Below are positions 24,401 through 39,500 of a DNA stretch of 64,000 nt, one piece after another. Under the pieces are notes generated by a model. The model saw only the letters and a program-made list of their open reading frames with translations, ran no database searches and was not told the origin of the DNA. The translations under genes were made by a program, and so were the position numbers. The stretch comes from Tetrahymena elliotti 4EA (Eukaryota > Ciliophora > Oligohymenophorea > Hymenostomatida > Tetrahymenidae). Within the stretch, counting starts at the first letter, position 1, and every line of letters starts with the position of its first letter. The stretch covers positions 650,549 to 714,548 of the forward strand of contig JH720315.1 in assembly GCA_000231825.2 (NCBI GenBank), given 5' to 3'.

Positions 24401-27400
24401 AATTTCGAATAAAATATTTTTTTGATAGATTTTCCTATTTTTTTGAAGATAGATCTCATAAATTTATTTTATAGGGAAAAGTAATGTTGTAAATTAAATA
24501 AAACTGAAAATATCCATAAGTAAAATGTTTTGAAGAACTATGTTAAATTTTTTAATTTTGATTTATAACTTGTACTAAAGTAAGTAATCCATAATAGTTC
24601 ATTTAAACTTATTTAATCACTATTAAATTATTCTTAAAATAAAGAAGAACATTTCAAATATTTATGTTGTAAATTTTTTATATTTTTTTAGTAAATTGAA
24701 TGAAGGAAGATATTAAAATAATTACCCTTCAGGACACTTTTAGCTATTTGAAGAGCAGTCAGAGTTTGGATAGCAGTCTTCTAATACATATTTCAGCTAG
24801 AAATTAAAATAGCTGTCCTAAGTTTCTTTGGTACTTTAGTAGCAAGTACCATCACCAGGATTGAAAAAATATTTTGGGCAAGCTAAACATGATTTGCTTT
24901 CATTAGCATTTTCTAACTTTTAACATAAATTATTTTTATCTTTACACAATAATTTCTTAAACTCATTCATATTGTCTAAATTCTATTTGTAACAGGGCAT
25001 ATCTTATCTATATTAAAGAAGACATTCATTTTTTTAATAATAAGATGTATCTATCTAACTATTATAAACGCATATTTATTGTTATGGGTAAATGCAAAAA
25101 TTTTAAGGGCACACCTGACAACCAGATAAATTGATATCCAAACAATTCCCTTTATGAATAAAATATATAATTAAATATTTATTTTATATAATCAAAAAAA
25201 CTTAATACCATCAATATCCTAACAATAGTTATTCAGTGGAATGCAAATTCCATTTTACAGACATTCACCATAGGAACATCTACTACATGGAGTGCTATCA
25301 GTTTACAAAACACATCTTCCTTAATCATCAGTACACTTATAATTACCTTCAACTTTCTAGCAATAATCTCCATTTGAATCAGTGGCAATACAATAAACTC
25401 CCTTGAAGCATAATTACTTAAAGAAAAAATAAACAAAAGTTATTTAAAAATTTTTTAATATCTTACAATATTTTCTGATAAATGTGGAGTATTTTTATCA
25501 CTTTCTGAAACACAAACACCAGAATTTTAGTATCTTCCTTTAATATTTAATAAAAAAATGAAATTTAAATTTCAAAATTATTGTTTTTACCTAATTAACT
25601 AGGTTGTTGATAATCTATCATTGCGCAAATATTTTGATTTTGTTAAGTTCCTTTTAGAAGACAATACCTATTTTTTAATGGTATTATCAGTAATAATTTA
25701 AATTTATTTTAAATACTCTATGAAGCAAGAACTAGCTCCAAACATTCCTGAATCATTTGACTGCAAGCACTTTCCTGTTTGATTTTCTCTTGCAGGGTAT
25801 TATTTAGAAAGTGGGTAACATTAGCTATTGATTAAACAATAATTTTCTGCACAATTTGTAGCAGAACTTGTATTTTATGGCAGACATGTTTGATCTAATT
25901 AATTTCTTCCAATTTTAAAAGAATTACTTCCATCCAGAGGCACACATTCTCCTTAATAAATACAATAATCGCCTGATAGACAATTTACAGAAACAGCTTT
26001 TAAATATACAAAGTACTTATCAATTTGATAATAATTAATAGAAATTATTATTACATTAATTTAAATCCCCACAAGTCCCATCAGATAATTTAGCTTTCAC
26101 ACTGAGGTTACTTTAAAAATAAGTACTCTTATATTATAAAGGATGACAAACATAATAATTACTAAATATTTAAATATTGATTAAATGATTGGTAAAACGA
26201 AAATATTTATTTTTACTCATATTTAAAAACACAATTATCTCCATAACACCAAGATATCCCTATTATTTAAAATATTTTATTAATTAATTATTAAATACTG
26301 TAAATCCTCATTAATTAGGGTGAATTAAATTAAGGGTAATTTATGACTAAAGTTGAGAAAAACGTCATTGAATAAGGGGGAAAGTGGGGAAGGGGATGGC
26401 CTTAATTAATGAGGATTTCCAGTATATTATATAAGTTCTACCTAAATAAGATAACTCTAATAGCTATAAACATGTTTAGGTATATTTTTCAGCTCCAAAA
26501 TATTAGTTTCCATTTAAATAGGAACCTAAAGCAACACAATATTTTTCTGTATTCGATTTTGCATAGATGCAAAATCCATTAGGACATTTACCTATGTTTT
26601 AAGGTTAACCTGTTATTGGCTAATAAGGTAAACAATACGAAGTGTCCTGTTCTTTAGCAAAATTAGAAGATGTTAAATCTGTAGTTAAACTAGCACAAAA
26701 ATAATTTCCTGATTCAGAATCATATTTTAAGCATTGGTTATCATCATCACATACTCTAAAAAATAAATAATTTTGATCATTTATTAATTAGTGAATTATT
26801 AATAAAAATATATACTTTTATGAATAAGAATATAAGCAAATTCCTTAACTATCTTATTTATAACCATTCATAATCTAGCATGTTTAATATCTAACTGTTC
26901 TGTAATGATAAGAATATCCACTAGTAGAAACTAGAACTTATACATAATTATCTTTTATGCAATGATATTAATCACAGTAAAGTATCAGTTGCTCTACTTC
27001 AGCTATAATAAAAATAAAATTAATAAAAAATTTTAATAATATATGATTACTATCAATTTGTTCATTAACTTTGACACATTTATAATCTTACATAGCTCCC
27101 TTTAAAAATAATTAGTAAATATTATGTCAAAGATAGGAATAAAATAAATTTAAAATCTATAAATTACAGCAAACAGACCACCTTAATAGATGAGTTCACA
27201 AGAAGTAGTAGAGCTATTTATACAAGTACTTTTTATTATTGAAGAAGTGTAGCATTCTAAAAAGTTTTTTTCAGAGTTACCACCACATGTTTGGTCTTAT
27301 CTTTTAGAAATAATATTATAACCATTCATTTGAACACACTGTTATTATGATATGCAATAGCTTTTAGTTTTAATAAAAAATTGTTAGGTTTAGTAAATTG

Positions 27401-28467
27401 TTTGCTTTTTACCCTCCAATACAGGTTTTGATTGGATCTGATTTATTTACAATTTGATTAAATAGAAAGCAATTAAATTTCTAAGTGATACCAACTATTT
27501 ACAAAGACTAATCAGAAAGTTATCTAAATTAATTACTGTAATAGCAGTAGGTAGAGTTCAAAGATAAAACATCTATTTTTTATTAAATACAATATTCAAA
27601 AAGATTTAAGAAAATCAAATTAGATACTATCAATTATTTTAGTCTAATAAACTTAAGATTGTTACAAACAGTAATTTACATTTTAGTAGCTATATACACC
27701 TATTATATCTACAGTTTATATGTAAGTTATACATTTAGAGCTATTTAATGATATTTTCAGTAGACAAATGTCTAGTCCATTATTAAAACAACTTAAAATA
27801 TTATCTGTTATAGATAATCCTACACATTAACCATTGGTGTTTTTTCCAACATTTATTGATTTATCCATTAATACACAATTTGTTCCATCAAAACACTGGC
27901 TAATGTTTATTAAAATAATATATTTTAAATTTTATCAAAATAAAATTACTTATCAAGACATTCACACATAAAGCTAGTTTTCATTTATGTTCCTTTATAT
28001 ATCTTGTTATCAATTTTGTAGCAATATCCTGCTTTTAAGTATTTAATTTCTATAAAAAATAGACTTAGTATTTGTTTTAAAAAGGCATTATTTATTTTAC
28101 TTGAAGAGCTAATTATAGTTGTTTCTATGTCAATTTGCTAAATGCAAATTAAATTTTGATTGCTGTCTAAGTAATCCCCAATATAAATATCAGTATCATC
28201 TGAGTTGAGTAAAATACACATAGTTTTTGGTTAGTCCATACAAATTAGATTTTAATTTTATGCGCAAGTAGATATCTCTGACTATTCTCTATCACTAACA
28301 CAGATTCCTTGCTTGCTAGTTCCTGTATAATTTGGCAAAATATTGACACAACTATTAATACTTGTATCATAGCACTTACTTTGAATACAAGTAATTGCAT
28401 TTACACATTTATAAATTAGAGTTATTATAATATATGTAAGATAATACTTCTAAATATTTTTGAGCAT
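15415..28467 (-). CDS. Giant membrane protein D: signal peptide, Cys-rich/EGF-like repeats, beta-helix-like ectodomain, multi-pass C-terminus
   Basis: The minus-strand gene starts at ATG 28467-28465 and ends at TGA 15417-15415. It has many short introns and probably more than 3,500 residues; not every exon was mapped. N-terminal exon 28101-28467 encodes a signal peptide (YYLTYIIITLIYKCVNA), and intron 28050-28100 is phase 1. From ~28 to 22 kb come Cys-rich/EGF-like modules (YCIATDSNGDYCQKVEGNYK; CPEG joined to CRKCTNQDTC across an intron). From ~22 to 17 kb lies a repetitive Asn/Ile/Ser-rich region resembling pectin-lyase-like parallel beta-helices. A GNIGAHCLDCDLQGIYW motif precedes an intron, then ~400 residues with several membrane spans (FYWWEIISSFYKISLY, IIVCFGLSV-like helices) and a Lys-rich tail. 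This matches a large ciliate family of unknown function, probably at the cell surface. Frames are open and junctions in phase at every place checked. It is tandem to, and paralogous with, the gene at 30559-42677. Confidence 0.75.
23317..23400. repeat. 31-32 bp tandem repeat, about 2.6 copies
   Basis: Unit GATTTTTAGAATTATTTCT plus ATGAATTTTAAA, repeated almost exactly. It lies between coding exons of the minus-strand giant gene, so it is probably intronic. Nothing comparable was seen at the matching place in the paralogue. Confidence 0.8.
26298..26422. mobile_element. 125-bp TA-flanked inverted-repeat element (MITE-like, Tc1/mariner style)
   Basis: The ends are inverted copies of CTGTAAATCCTCATTAATTA (left) and CTGGAAATCCTCATTAATTA (right, on the other strand), with one mismatch in the first 20 bases. 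Both ends are flanked by TA, the target duplicated by Tc1/mariner transposons. The 125-bp body has no open frame, so it would be non-autonomous. Its core has runs of G (five, four and four G's) that are exceptional in this A/T-rich window. It sits in an intron of the minus-strand giant gene, which runs from the GTAGAAC donor near 26440 to an AATAG acceptor near 26250. The matching intron of the paralogue near 40.6 kb lacks it. Confidence 0.75.
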
Positions 28468-30558
28468 TTTTTATGATAAAATTTTATATTTCTCAAAATA
28501 ATTAATTATTTATATGAAATGAGTTATGTGTAATCTCAATAATTGATTGCTAAAGATTTATTTATTTTTTATATAAAAGCCAATTAAAATCAATCAATAA
28601 TTTTAAAATTAAATTAAATATTCTTTATTTTTAATGTTAAATCTTGAAAGATAAGCTCAACAAAAAAAGACATTTTCACTTAAATGTCAATTATATCTTA
28701 GTCTTTCCAAAATCATAAATTAAGAAATGTTGTTCTGATTAAACAATATTATTATTTAATTACACAATCTCATTCATAATTTGGATTCTAGTTGATGTAA
28801 TAATTATTATCTTAAAATATTGTGGTAATAAATACAATTTTGTATTTTTTAATGAAAATTAAGATTAAAATTGAGAAAAATAAAATTTTTATTAAACTAA
28901 AAATCCATCTTGGTTTTCACATTTTTCAACACTTTTCTTTTTGAATTAATTTTCTAAAATGTTTTTTAAGAACCAAATAAAATCTAAGGTTTTAAAATTC
29001 TACTTTAAATTAATCAATAGCATATTCTTTAATTTAATATCGACCTTAAAAATTAAATTTTTATTTAAGAAATTTTGTTATAAATGAAAAAGTTATTTCA
29101 ATAAGGAAGTTTTGAAATAAAGAAATTTAATTACCTATTTGTTAAGAGCAAAATATAAACTAAATTTGCTTATGATTTTTGTTAACTCTAAAAACATTCA
29201 TATGTAAGTTTTATCAAAGTATCAATTGACTCATCTTTACATTAGGATGTGTAATAGCATTTATTCTTTATAAAAATTTAAATACTTTAAAAAAGAAATT
29301 TAATAAAGAGTTTACAATTCGTGTAATATACCTATGTTTAAAAAACTAAAATAATAGTCTGCTTACAAAATAAATAATAAATTTTTCTCTTTTTAGTGTA
29401 AAACATAATAAGATGATTCTAATCAATTTAAATTATCTCGCTTTCATTGATAAACTACAAAATCTACCTGAAATTCTAATTTACATTATTCATATCTTTA
29501 AATGTTACTTTTCTATCAATTAAGAATTAATTTTTTAAAAATTAAATAATAACTTTAATATATAAAAGAACTTCCAATATATCTCATATAAATATTTTTT
29601 TCATTTAATTATTTTAAATCAATATTCAAGACTTACAAAAAATTAAAAAAAAATTATTCTGGTTAAAAAGTTTAGATGGATTTTATTTATAAAGAAAATA
29701 ATTAAAAAATATCTGAAAAAGTACTTGTGAAAAATACAACTGAGTCACTAATTTACTATTGATATGCTCTATTATCTTGAAAAAGTAAATTAATTTCCAT
29801 TACATGAATTAATTTGGATTTCGTAAATTACTCAATTTCCACACATTTAATTAAATCTAAAATTTCTAGAAAAGCTATTTGTTTCACTTACTTTACAAAA
29901 ATTAACCACTAACCCATTCAATTATAACATCTACAACGTTTATTTTAATAAAATATAGTAAGTATTAAAATCAGCACGAAGTAAAGATACCAAATAATTT
30001 TCACTAATAAAAATTTAATGAATGAAGATTTTTAAATTTAAATGCTTGTAAATCAATAATCCTTAGAGCTCATGCAGAAATGCTAAAATTTTTAATAAAA
30101 CAAATCACTCTATTAAAAATATTTAGAAAAATAAATGGAACAAGCAATGATGAAGTATATAAATATAACAAAGTAGTTTGAAGTAATGTAATTATATAGA
30201 AAGATAATTTTTATAAATCAAAATCTCTTTATCATAATAAATAGAAATCAAATAAAAATCCAAATACCTTTATTATAAATTATAGAAGAGCGTCAATTAA
30301 TTGAAAATCTAGTAGATGGTAGGTGATTTTTTTGAAATATTATTATTTGGAAATAATCTTTAGTTTTGTTTAAATAAAATATTATTATTTTTAAAAGATT
30401 CATTAAAAGAAAAAATTTTTAATTTGAAAATAAAAAATGAAATGGTGTACTTTTTTAATTTATTTTACAGGTATTAATATTTTATTTACAAAAAAATAAA
30501 TATATTTAAGATAATTACTTAAAACTAAATAATTTTCACTTTAAAAATAGAATAACTT
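28468..30558. other. Intergenic between the two giant paralogues
   Basis: About 2.1 kb of A/T-rich DNA between the ATG of the first giant gene and the TGA of the second, both on the minus strand. It should hold the promoter of the 28467 gene and the 3' flank of the 30559 gene. No open frame with protein-like composition and no RNA gene was seen. Confidence 0.5.
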
Positions 30559-33500
30559 TCATTTAGTTGCATCTAATGTGTTTGAATTACTAAGCTTAAC
30601 TTTTCTTTGAAGTTAGATTTCTGTTTATTTTAATTTTACAAAATTTGAATGAGTTAATTATTTTTTATAATTACAATAATTATATGCAATTTGTTTTTCA
30701 AAATTTAATTTATAAAACTCAGCTTCTTAACTTTTTTCTTTTTAAAGTATTTTTTCTTTGATTAATCTCCAAAACTCTTAAGATTTCTTCACAATTTGCT
30801 GTTATTTTTTAAAACAAATGTGAAGATTTTTTGAGTACACCTTATAACAAAATAGTATTATTATTGAAATGTTTATGAAACAGATGACTGATAATGATTC
30901 TTATTTGTAATTATTTGCACTTAAATAGCTCATTAAGCCAAAGCTAACTGAATGACCAAAACTAATGATAACCTCTATAAAGTTAAATTCTTTTCTCTTG
31001 TAAGGCATAACTAATTAAATGAAGAAAATAAATTTAAATTAAATTTTAAAAGGATTTATTTTACAGTATAAAATTGATGTTGCATAGGCAAAGCAGATTG
31101 AAGAGCAAATTGTATCTCTCAAAATCTTCTATTAAAAGTAAACTCCTTGTACTATGTAGAGTGTAATTTTGTAAAAATAAGTAGATATTTCCCACCAATA
31201 GTATTAATAATCTTAAAACATAAATCTAAGGAAAAGAGGAGATCTATCACTTTCAAGAAATATTACTCTTTTCTTCAAAAAATATTGCAAGGCTAGTAGA
31301 AAAGATATCTAAGAGAATAGTAAAGAAAGGGTTACAATATATCCTATTTATTTGGTATTTAATACTGCACTTGGAAAATCCTTCAAATAATATTGACCCT
31401 GGATACAAACAACACTAATGACTCCAACAAATAATTTAATCAAGTAAGGGATATTATGAATTTAAATGAACAATATAGATGCAATAGTAGTATTTTTGTC
31501 AGACTTTAAGCATATTTATTTGATGATACAAACTATTAAAAATAGTAGCAAAATTATTAAAACTGATATAAATATCCTAGAGTGATAATAAGGAATGGTC
31601 TAAGAATCAAATAAAAGACTAAGATTACAATCTAATAGGTTCAGTATATTGCTTGGCATGTTAAATATTTCAAGTACAAATTGTTATAGGAAAATTGGTA
31701 GCAAATCAATCAAGGGATTTATAAAGCTCAAAACTATAAAATAGTTGATAACAATTTTCATCAAGTTAAACATTTCATGATTATAAGTTATATTGACTTT
31801 CAACAGGTAAAAAACTTTTTTTAACTTTTAAACTTAAATCTATTTATGTATCATATGTATTGCTTGAGCATAAAATAAAGCATTCAAAAGTAAAATAAAC
31901 AAGCCCGCAATATTCTTAAATCCATCACATCTAATTTTTTTTAATATATTTTATAAATTTTTAATAAAAATTTAATTGTTGAATTAGTTTTTTTACTCTT
32001 AACAGGTATAAGATGTTATTTATTGATATCTTTTCCCCCAGTAAATTCCTTTAAGATCACAATCTAAGCAATGAACTCCAATATTACCTTTTGTTATTAA
32101 AAATTTATGTCTTATTATATTTATTTGAAATAACTTATACCTTCACTGCAATATCTATTTGTTGTATTCTATAATTTTTGAGGTACTTATTTATCAATAT
32201 CTCCTACACAATTACTTGGCAATAAACATTCGAAGTATTCATAACTCATTAAAGAAAATCTCCAATAGCTACTTGGTAAAAACATTTAGGAATCCTAACA
32301 AACAAAAGGACATTTACTACAACTTTATCCTTCAGCTAAATTAAATGTTCCAGTAGGACATTTATAGCACATATCTTTTTTGATTTTATCTTTAACAAGA
32401 GAAGTTCCAGCAGGGCAAAATTTTCTAAATTAAAAAACTAGCTCAAAATAAATATTCTAAGATACATCGATAAGATTTCCTTATAAGTCATAGCTTGGAA
32501 TATAGTTGAATTCAGAAGTAATTTTAATATTAAGCTATTCTCCTAATCTTCCATATACAAAAAATATATTACTCAGATTGAATAAACCACTGCTTTATTT
32601 TATCTCAGAAGGATAAACTGTAAAGTCAGCCTATAGAGCTTCAAGTTTTAAAACAATGTCACTTTTAAGTTATGATATTGGTTAATTTTCAGCATTTATA
32701 AGTTATATTGAAAGATCATTCTTTTATTTTAATTTTAAATGATAAATTAATTATTTGTTAAAAAAAAAATTAATTTACCAAGAAAAGTCCACTCAAAAAG
32801 TTTGAAATTATAATTTTTTAGTGATATTATTAGCCATCTAAAATCCCAATAAATCCTACTGCTGATTGAGAAAGCTGATTTCCATAAAGTTTGGCAACAT
32901 TATTTTGCAAAACATTTTATTATATCATTTAAATTGGTAAATTTTACATTTAAAAGAACACACTACCAATTAATGCTTAATTATTAAAAAAGCTAGAAAA
33001 AGATAAATAAATGTTTCTTTGTTATTAGTTGTTGCCAATATCAGATGCAATAGCTCCTCCAAAATGATATGCTTAATTTCCTGTGAACACCAACTTTGAC
33101 AAATAAACTAGAGTATTACCAAGAAAAATAGACCCTCCATTTTATAATGCTGTGTTATCAATAAATGTACAATTGAATATTGTGTGATTAGCCTTACTGA
33201 ATAATATTAGATAGTCATCAATGTTTTCTTCTGTTAATGATCTCTTTTATATTTCTTCGTTCTACATGAATAAGAATAGAGATCCTCCATTAACTGCTGT
33301 ATTTCCCGAAAATATACTTTATTATATGAAGAGGTGATTGCTATCAATAAAAATATTTCCTTATTCACATAGATAACAATTATTATTTGAAAATCTAATT
33401 TTTTTAATGATAACTGAGTTTGAAACAATTGATATCAAGCTTTAAATCTACACATTTTAAGGGTATAAAATATTTTTAGCCAATAAATTATTATCAAATT

Positions 33501-36500
33501 TATCCCATTTTATAAAAACCTTTTAAGATCTAGAAATGTCAATTAATTTATTGTAAACTTTCAATGATCCATAATTGTTCGTGTTTAGAGTTAATATCTC
33601 TATTTGTTAGAAACTGAATAGAGCTTAGAACATTAATTTAGCTAAATTTGAATTCTAATTATTTTACAGATTAGATTGCGTAGATTAAAATACGCACTAA
33701 ACAATATCAACACTGTAATAATTTTAAAAGCGAAATAAAGAATTGTCTGTATTTTCGATCATTTCTTGAGAAAAATATGGAAGTAAGTCTTAGCAAAATT
33801 TATTGAAATCGTTTGTAATTAAAACTAAGTTTTTATTCATGATGATTTGACTGCTTTCTCTAGACTAGAAAGAATAAATATTACTGCCTGTAAGAGATAA
33901 ATTGTCTGTAAAGAGATTATATTCACTAACCAAAAAATATTTAAGTAAAGAGTTAGAAATATAAATAGATCCTCCTTAATTGAGAGATAAATTATTTTTG
34001 AAGGTTGAATTCAAAACAAAAATTTCAAAAGTTTTCTAGTTTAACAAAATATCAACATATATAGCACCTCCAAAGCACTCATTCTTATTTTTTAAGCTAA
34101 AACTCCAGTTGTTTATAAAATTAGATTATTAAATGTGCACTTAAGCCTATTTTTAATTTTAAAAATATAAAGCACCTCCTTGTAAAGCTAAACCGCCTTG
34201 TAATGTGGTATTAATCAAAAAAAATTGCTAAGCAACAATATTTAGAATTCCACCTTTTAGAATAGAATCATCAATCTACAATTTATTTTACTTATCTTCT
34301 TATTAAGAAAAGAAAGAATTAATTATATTAATTTATTAGCAACTAATTTAAAACATATTATGCGAAGGATGAATATGATTAGTTTATAAAAAGCTTTTTT
34401 CTATCTATAGTAAACCTAACTAAATTTCTATTAGCATGAGAGTAGATAAAAATAATTCTGTTTGTAAATATTCCTATTTTTAAAAATTAAATATTAATTC
34501 ATCAAATATTTATAAGGGGTTAAATAAAATTTTGGAGTTTTAAATCTTATAAATAATTTTAGCTTAAAAAGTAAAAAACTTAAAATAATTTAATAAAAAT
34601 ATAAAAAATGGTTACCTCTTTTTTATTGAAACTTCTGTAAATACCTATTCCTTAAAAGTTACTTATAAAGACATTTCCATCTATTTTAGATTAAATCCAA
34701 ATTATGTTTTGGATGGAAATTTCTAAGTTAATTGGTGGAATTCTTCTCATTTCTATATCATTAAAGCTAAAATTAATCAATTTAATTTAGAAAAGATTGC
34801 TGTCATAATTGGTTTGATGATTCATTACTTGATATATTTATATTAGTTCTTAGTACACAACTAGTTGATTTATTTTTACATTTTATAATATGCAAGTTGA
34901 ATAAATACCTTATAGATCTAAAACGTTGTAAGCAAGGGATTGTTTTGTATCTGATCCAATGTTTAGGATATTTAAGTTAATATTTTAGATATTGAATATA
35001 TGTAAAAATTAAGCTATTTTTTCATCTTCTACTGTTATGTTTTTTATTGTAATATCTGTAATAGAATAAAACAAAAAAAATGTATTGAATTACTATGTAG
35101 TGTCTGTAACTCCGTAGTTATTATTTTAAATTAAGTAATCACTGATTTCTACTATTGCATTTTAATTTTAAGTTAACTAAAAGATAATTGCATATTTTGT
35201 ATTTATTATGTTTGAATTAATTTAAAATTATGTAAAACTATATTCAATTTTATTAGCACTTTATTCTATCGCTGATAGCTCAAATATTAACGTATTATAT
35301 ACTTTATTTCCTATGAAATCAAATTAAGAAACATTAATTTAGTCTAAATAAAACAAGCTAGGTATTTAAATTTATTATGAGTTATCAGAAGTTATAATAT
35401 TGGTAGTCATCTCTATTTGATTTAATATCACTTCTTTGAAATTCTAGACATAAATCACTTTAGAGTTATTTTCAAAATTAGATTCTTTAATTTTGAGTCC
35501 TTTTAGGTTAAATGTTGAATCCGATTATAGAAATATAAGCTTGGCTTATATTAAAGCAGAATTTTATTTAAATGTATTTTAATTAATCTAAAAATTATTA
35601 ATATCCAAAATTCCTTTAAATTAAAAGGTTAAAAACTAGCTCTTAATAAAATTACAATTTTATAAAACAATATTGGATATTTGATATATCTATGGATTTG
35701 TTATCTATAAGAATTTCAGGTCAATCATATTACTATCTTGAATTGTAATGCTTGTGAAAGAAATATTATCCATTAATAGAGTTCCATTAAAATATTAAAA
35801 GCTTAGCAATAATAAATTAGGATATTAAGTTTTAGAGCTAAAATGAATATTTTATAAATTTATTTTATTGATTGTAGTGTTTTAAGACTAGAAACCAAAA
35901 TAACCTTAAGAAAAATTTGACATTATATTCAGATTTTATATTTAAATTTAGCTAAATCCTGAAATCTATGAAACACCAATTTAATAAATAGTAAAAAGTT
36001 ATTTTTAATCTACATTATACTCTCCTCTTATTGTCAGGGTCATATATTCAAGTGAGTTTATAGTATTTTTTATTTTACTCTAAAGATTAAGAGGTACGCC
36101 TTCTATACATACACCACTTGGATCATAATATTCAATAATTAGTTCTAATTCTCTTAGTTATAATTCATTGTAAAAAACGTAAGCTCTATTCATGTCTTAT
36201 TCATTAAGAATAAGCGAATCAATATTAACTTAAGAAATTTTAAACAAATTATAAGGATCTTCCTTTGTTCCTGATCCCAAAGTTTAATTGTATGAACCAC
36301 AATAAACATAAACATGAGATTATTTTTTAAAGTAACACCCGTTATCTTCCTTCAAGCAAAGTTAGCATTTCATTTTTTATTTATCATACCTGATTTCATA
36401 TCTTTCTAGCTCTTAATATTAGCTGACTATCTTTTATTTACATGAATAGCAATTTGTTTTATACAGATCATAAGGTCCATCTACAAAATAGCTAGTTTTA

Positions 36501-39500
36501 TCCTCACAAGTTTCGCATCTATAATTAAAGTTAAAAGTGTTAATATTAAGTTATTAAAAAATAGGAGGGTTTGAGCATGATAGATAGATAATAAAATATT
36601 ATCATAAGCCATAATAAACTAAATTTAAGTTAAATTTTTTTAAAAAAATTGTATCTTTCATACCCTCCTTATATTTCTTTAGTGAAAATTGATTAAAAAA
36701 TTAAGTTAGTTAGGCTTACAGCATGGGACACAATTTGCAGTTCTACTACTTTTGATCTAAGGTAATCATGTAATCAATTTGATCTAAATAAACAGAATTA
36801 AAGTACATTTAAGCTATATACATTTAAATTGAGGCAACTTCTGAGAATAAAAGGTCTTAATTACATTAAACACAGAAAGGTGAATCTTAAAATAGCATGC
36901 ATGTTTGGCAATACTTTCCACATTAAGCCATATCACATGATAACTAATTTTTGCTTAGTACTCTCCCACTTTAGCAAATTGAGCATTGCATTTTAACATC
37001 AAATAACTCATAATATTTTATTCTTTACTACAAAGTTAACTGGAGGAGTAATTATCTTTCATAAATAAATAAATTGGTGAAATTGACTTTTTTTTGTTCA
37101 TAATATCCAACTTCAAAACAATTCAGACATCCTTCTGGACATGGTATGCATCCACTTATGCTTGGAATAAATCCTTCTTTACATTCAAAACATTAAAATA
37201 AAATGCCGTCTGGATAGTGTTTAAACTCATAACAATTCAAACAATTTGTTATCTTTTATTTGGTTAAAATAATTTCTTAACAATAATATCTTGAAAAAAA
37301 ATAAAAAATACCAATTTTAAGCAATTCAGAGTTTCATCACAAGCTAATGAGCCAGTTTGATTGATATATAATGGATAATTAAATTAGCAAATATTATACA
37401 TATAATTATCTCCATAAGGAATTTACTATTGATTCTAATTCTGTTAGGTATAATAGCTCTAACATATTACTGAAGTACTATTTAAATTATAACTATTTCC
37501 ATTACTAATACATGTTCTTAGTTATGGCGATAAACATGTTCCATGTTAGCAGTAATTGCAATTAAATATTCCAGTCTCTCCTGATTGATAAACATAATCT
37601 AAAAATGTTTTTTTGTTTATAAAATTGGCTGAAGAAATAATATCATAGTCATAGCAAGATTACTAACTATCTGATATTATTGATGAACAATCAAACTCTT
37701 TTTAAAATAAATTACTTTGAATTTTCTATTTTCTAAATAAAATTTACTATTAGCACCACGCTTGAACCCTGACGAGCATCTCAAGCAGTAAAGTTATAAA
37801 TTCTATGGCTAGTACATACCAAAATTGTAGAACTTTTTATTCACAAATTGACCATCAGAAGTCACTAATTATTTTTTAAATAATAAATAAATTTAATTGC
37901 TAATTCTTAATAAAAATAAACACCTCCTTGAAATATTTTTCTTTCATTATTTTATAGATGTATTAATTAATTAAAAAAAAATGGGGGTTATTTAATAAAA
38001 TTGTTTTTTGTTAGTTTGTGAAGAAGTTGGTTTTTTATGAAAAAATTACTATATGCACATTCTTGACATTCAACTCCACATGGCTGGCATGATTGATAGT
38101 CATAATTGATAAAAAAACCAGGCTAGCAGTATCTACATGTAAATATAGCATTATTCATATTAAATATTCCTTGTAAATATTATTCATAGCGTAAATCATC
38201 AAAATTTAAAAACTAATCGCCTATTTAATTGCTCATTCCACATTCTAAGCAATTCTAAGGACAAGGCTAACAATCATATTAAGGTGAAACGTAGAGCATG
38301 TATTAGCATTTTAAGCATCTACTAACTCCCAATTAATCTTTAACACATCTAACACAGCTGCTTGAACCTTTTTTGTTAAAAACATTATTCATTAAAATAT
38401 AAAGATCTTAAAAAAATTACATTCATTCGGCTGTGGCAATTAATTTAAAAATAAGTAAGAAAGAGGAGTTTTTTGCAATTAATAGTAAGATATTGATTAA
38501 GTAGGACCTATTTCAATCTAATAATATGTAGATTCACTAAAATAAGGATCATATTTTTTAAAGCCACCAAAACTAGTTATCATTTATGTGCAAATCTTAA
38601 TAGTTGAAGTTTAATCTGCCCTGAAAAATTATATGACATTAGTTAAATTTTATCATTAGAAATTTGAAATAGTTTACCATTAATTTAGCTCTAAATTGCA
38701 TTCTGCACATTAATAAGTGATTTCTTTGACAATGTTATATAATTGAGAGTTAGGATTAACATTTTATGAGTATTTGGCTGGATCACATTTAACACATATC
38801 TGATTTTTATTACTTGAATCAATAAATAAAAAATAACCTTCTATGCATTAAGTACAAGTGTTTTGATTTGTGCATTTTCTACAACTATTAATTTTAAAAT
38901 ACATTATTTCATTAGTAGTTATTATTCATTATTGTATTTTAGTTATTTAAGATAACTTTAAGTTGAGAATAATATTTTAATATTAAATTGATGTATCGAG
39001 TATTACCCTTCAGAACACTTCTAGCTATTAGATGAGCAATCAGGATTTGGGTAGCAGTCCTCTAAAATGTAGTTGAGTTTGAAATTAAAGTAGCTATTTT
39101 GGACTTCTTTAATTTATTAATAGCAAGTACCATCTCCTGGATTGTAAAAGTATTATGGACAAACTAAACAGGATTTACTTAGATTGGCAACATCTAAGTT
39201 TTAACACTATCTGTTTTTATCGTTACATAACAACTTTTTATATTAATTCATATTATCAATATTTTATTTGAAACATGGCATATCTTATCTATATTAGTAA
39301 AGACATTCTTTATGGCTAAAAGAAGATGTATTTATTTAATTATAATATAAACAAGTATGTTAATATTGCTGGAGACAATAATTTAAAGGGCACACTGAGC
39401 AACCAGATTAATTCACATCCAGACATAGTCCTTAATTATTAAATATTTAAATAACTCAAAAATTTCAATAAAATGAATACCGTTAGCATCCTAGCAATAA

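Noticed and set aside
25233..25436. 67-codon standard-code frame on the minus strand
   Set aside because: Shadow of the giant gene: the true frame, one base shifted, carries the Cys pattern YCIATDSNGDYCQKVEG.
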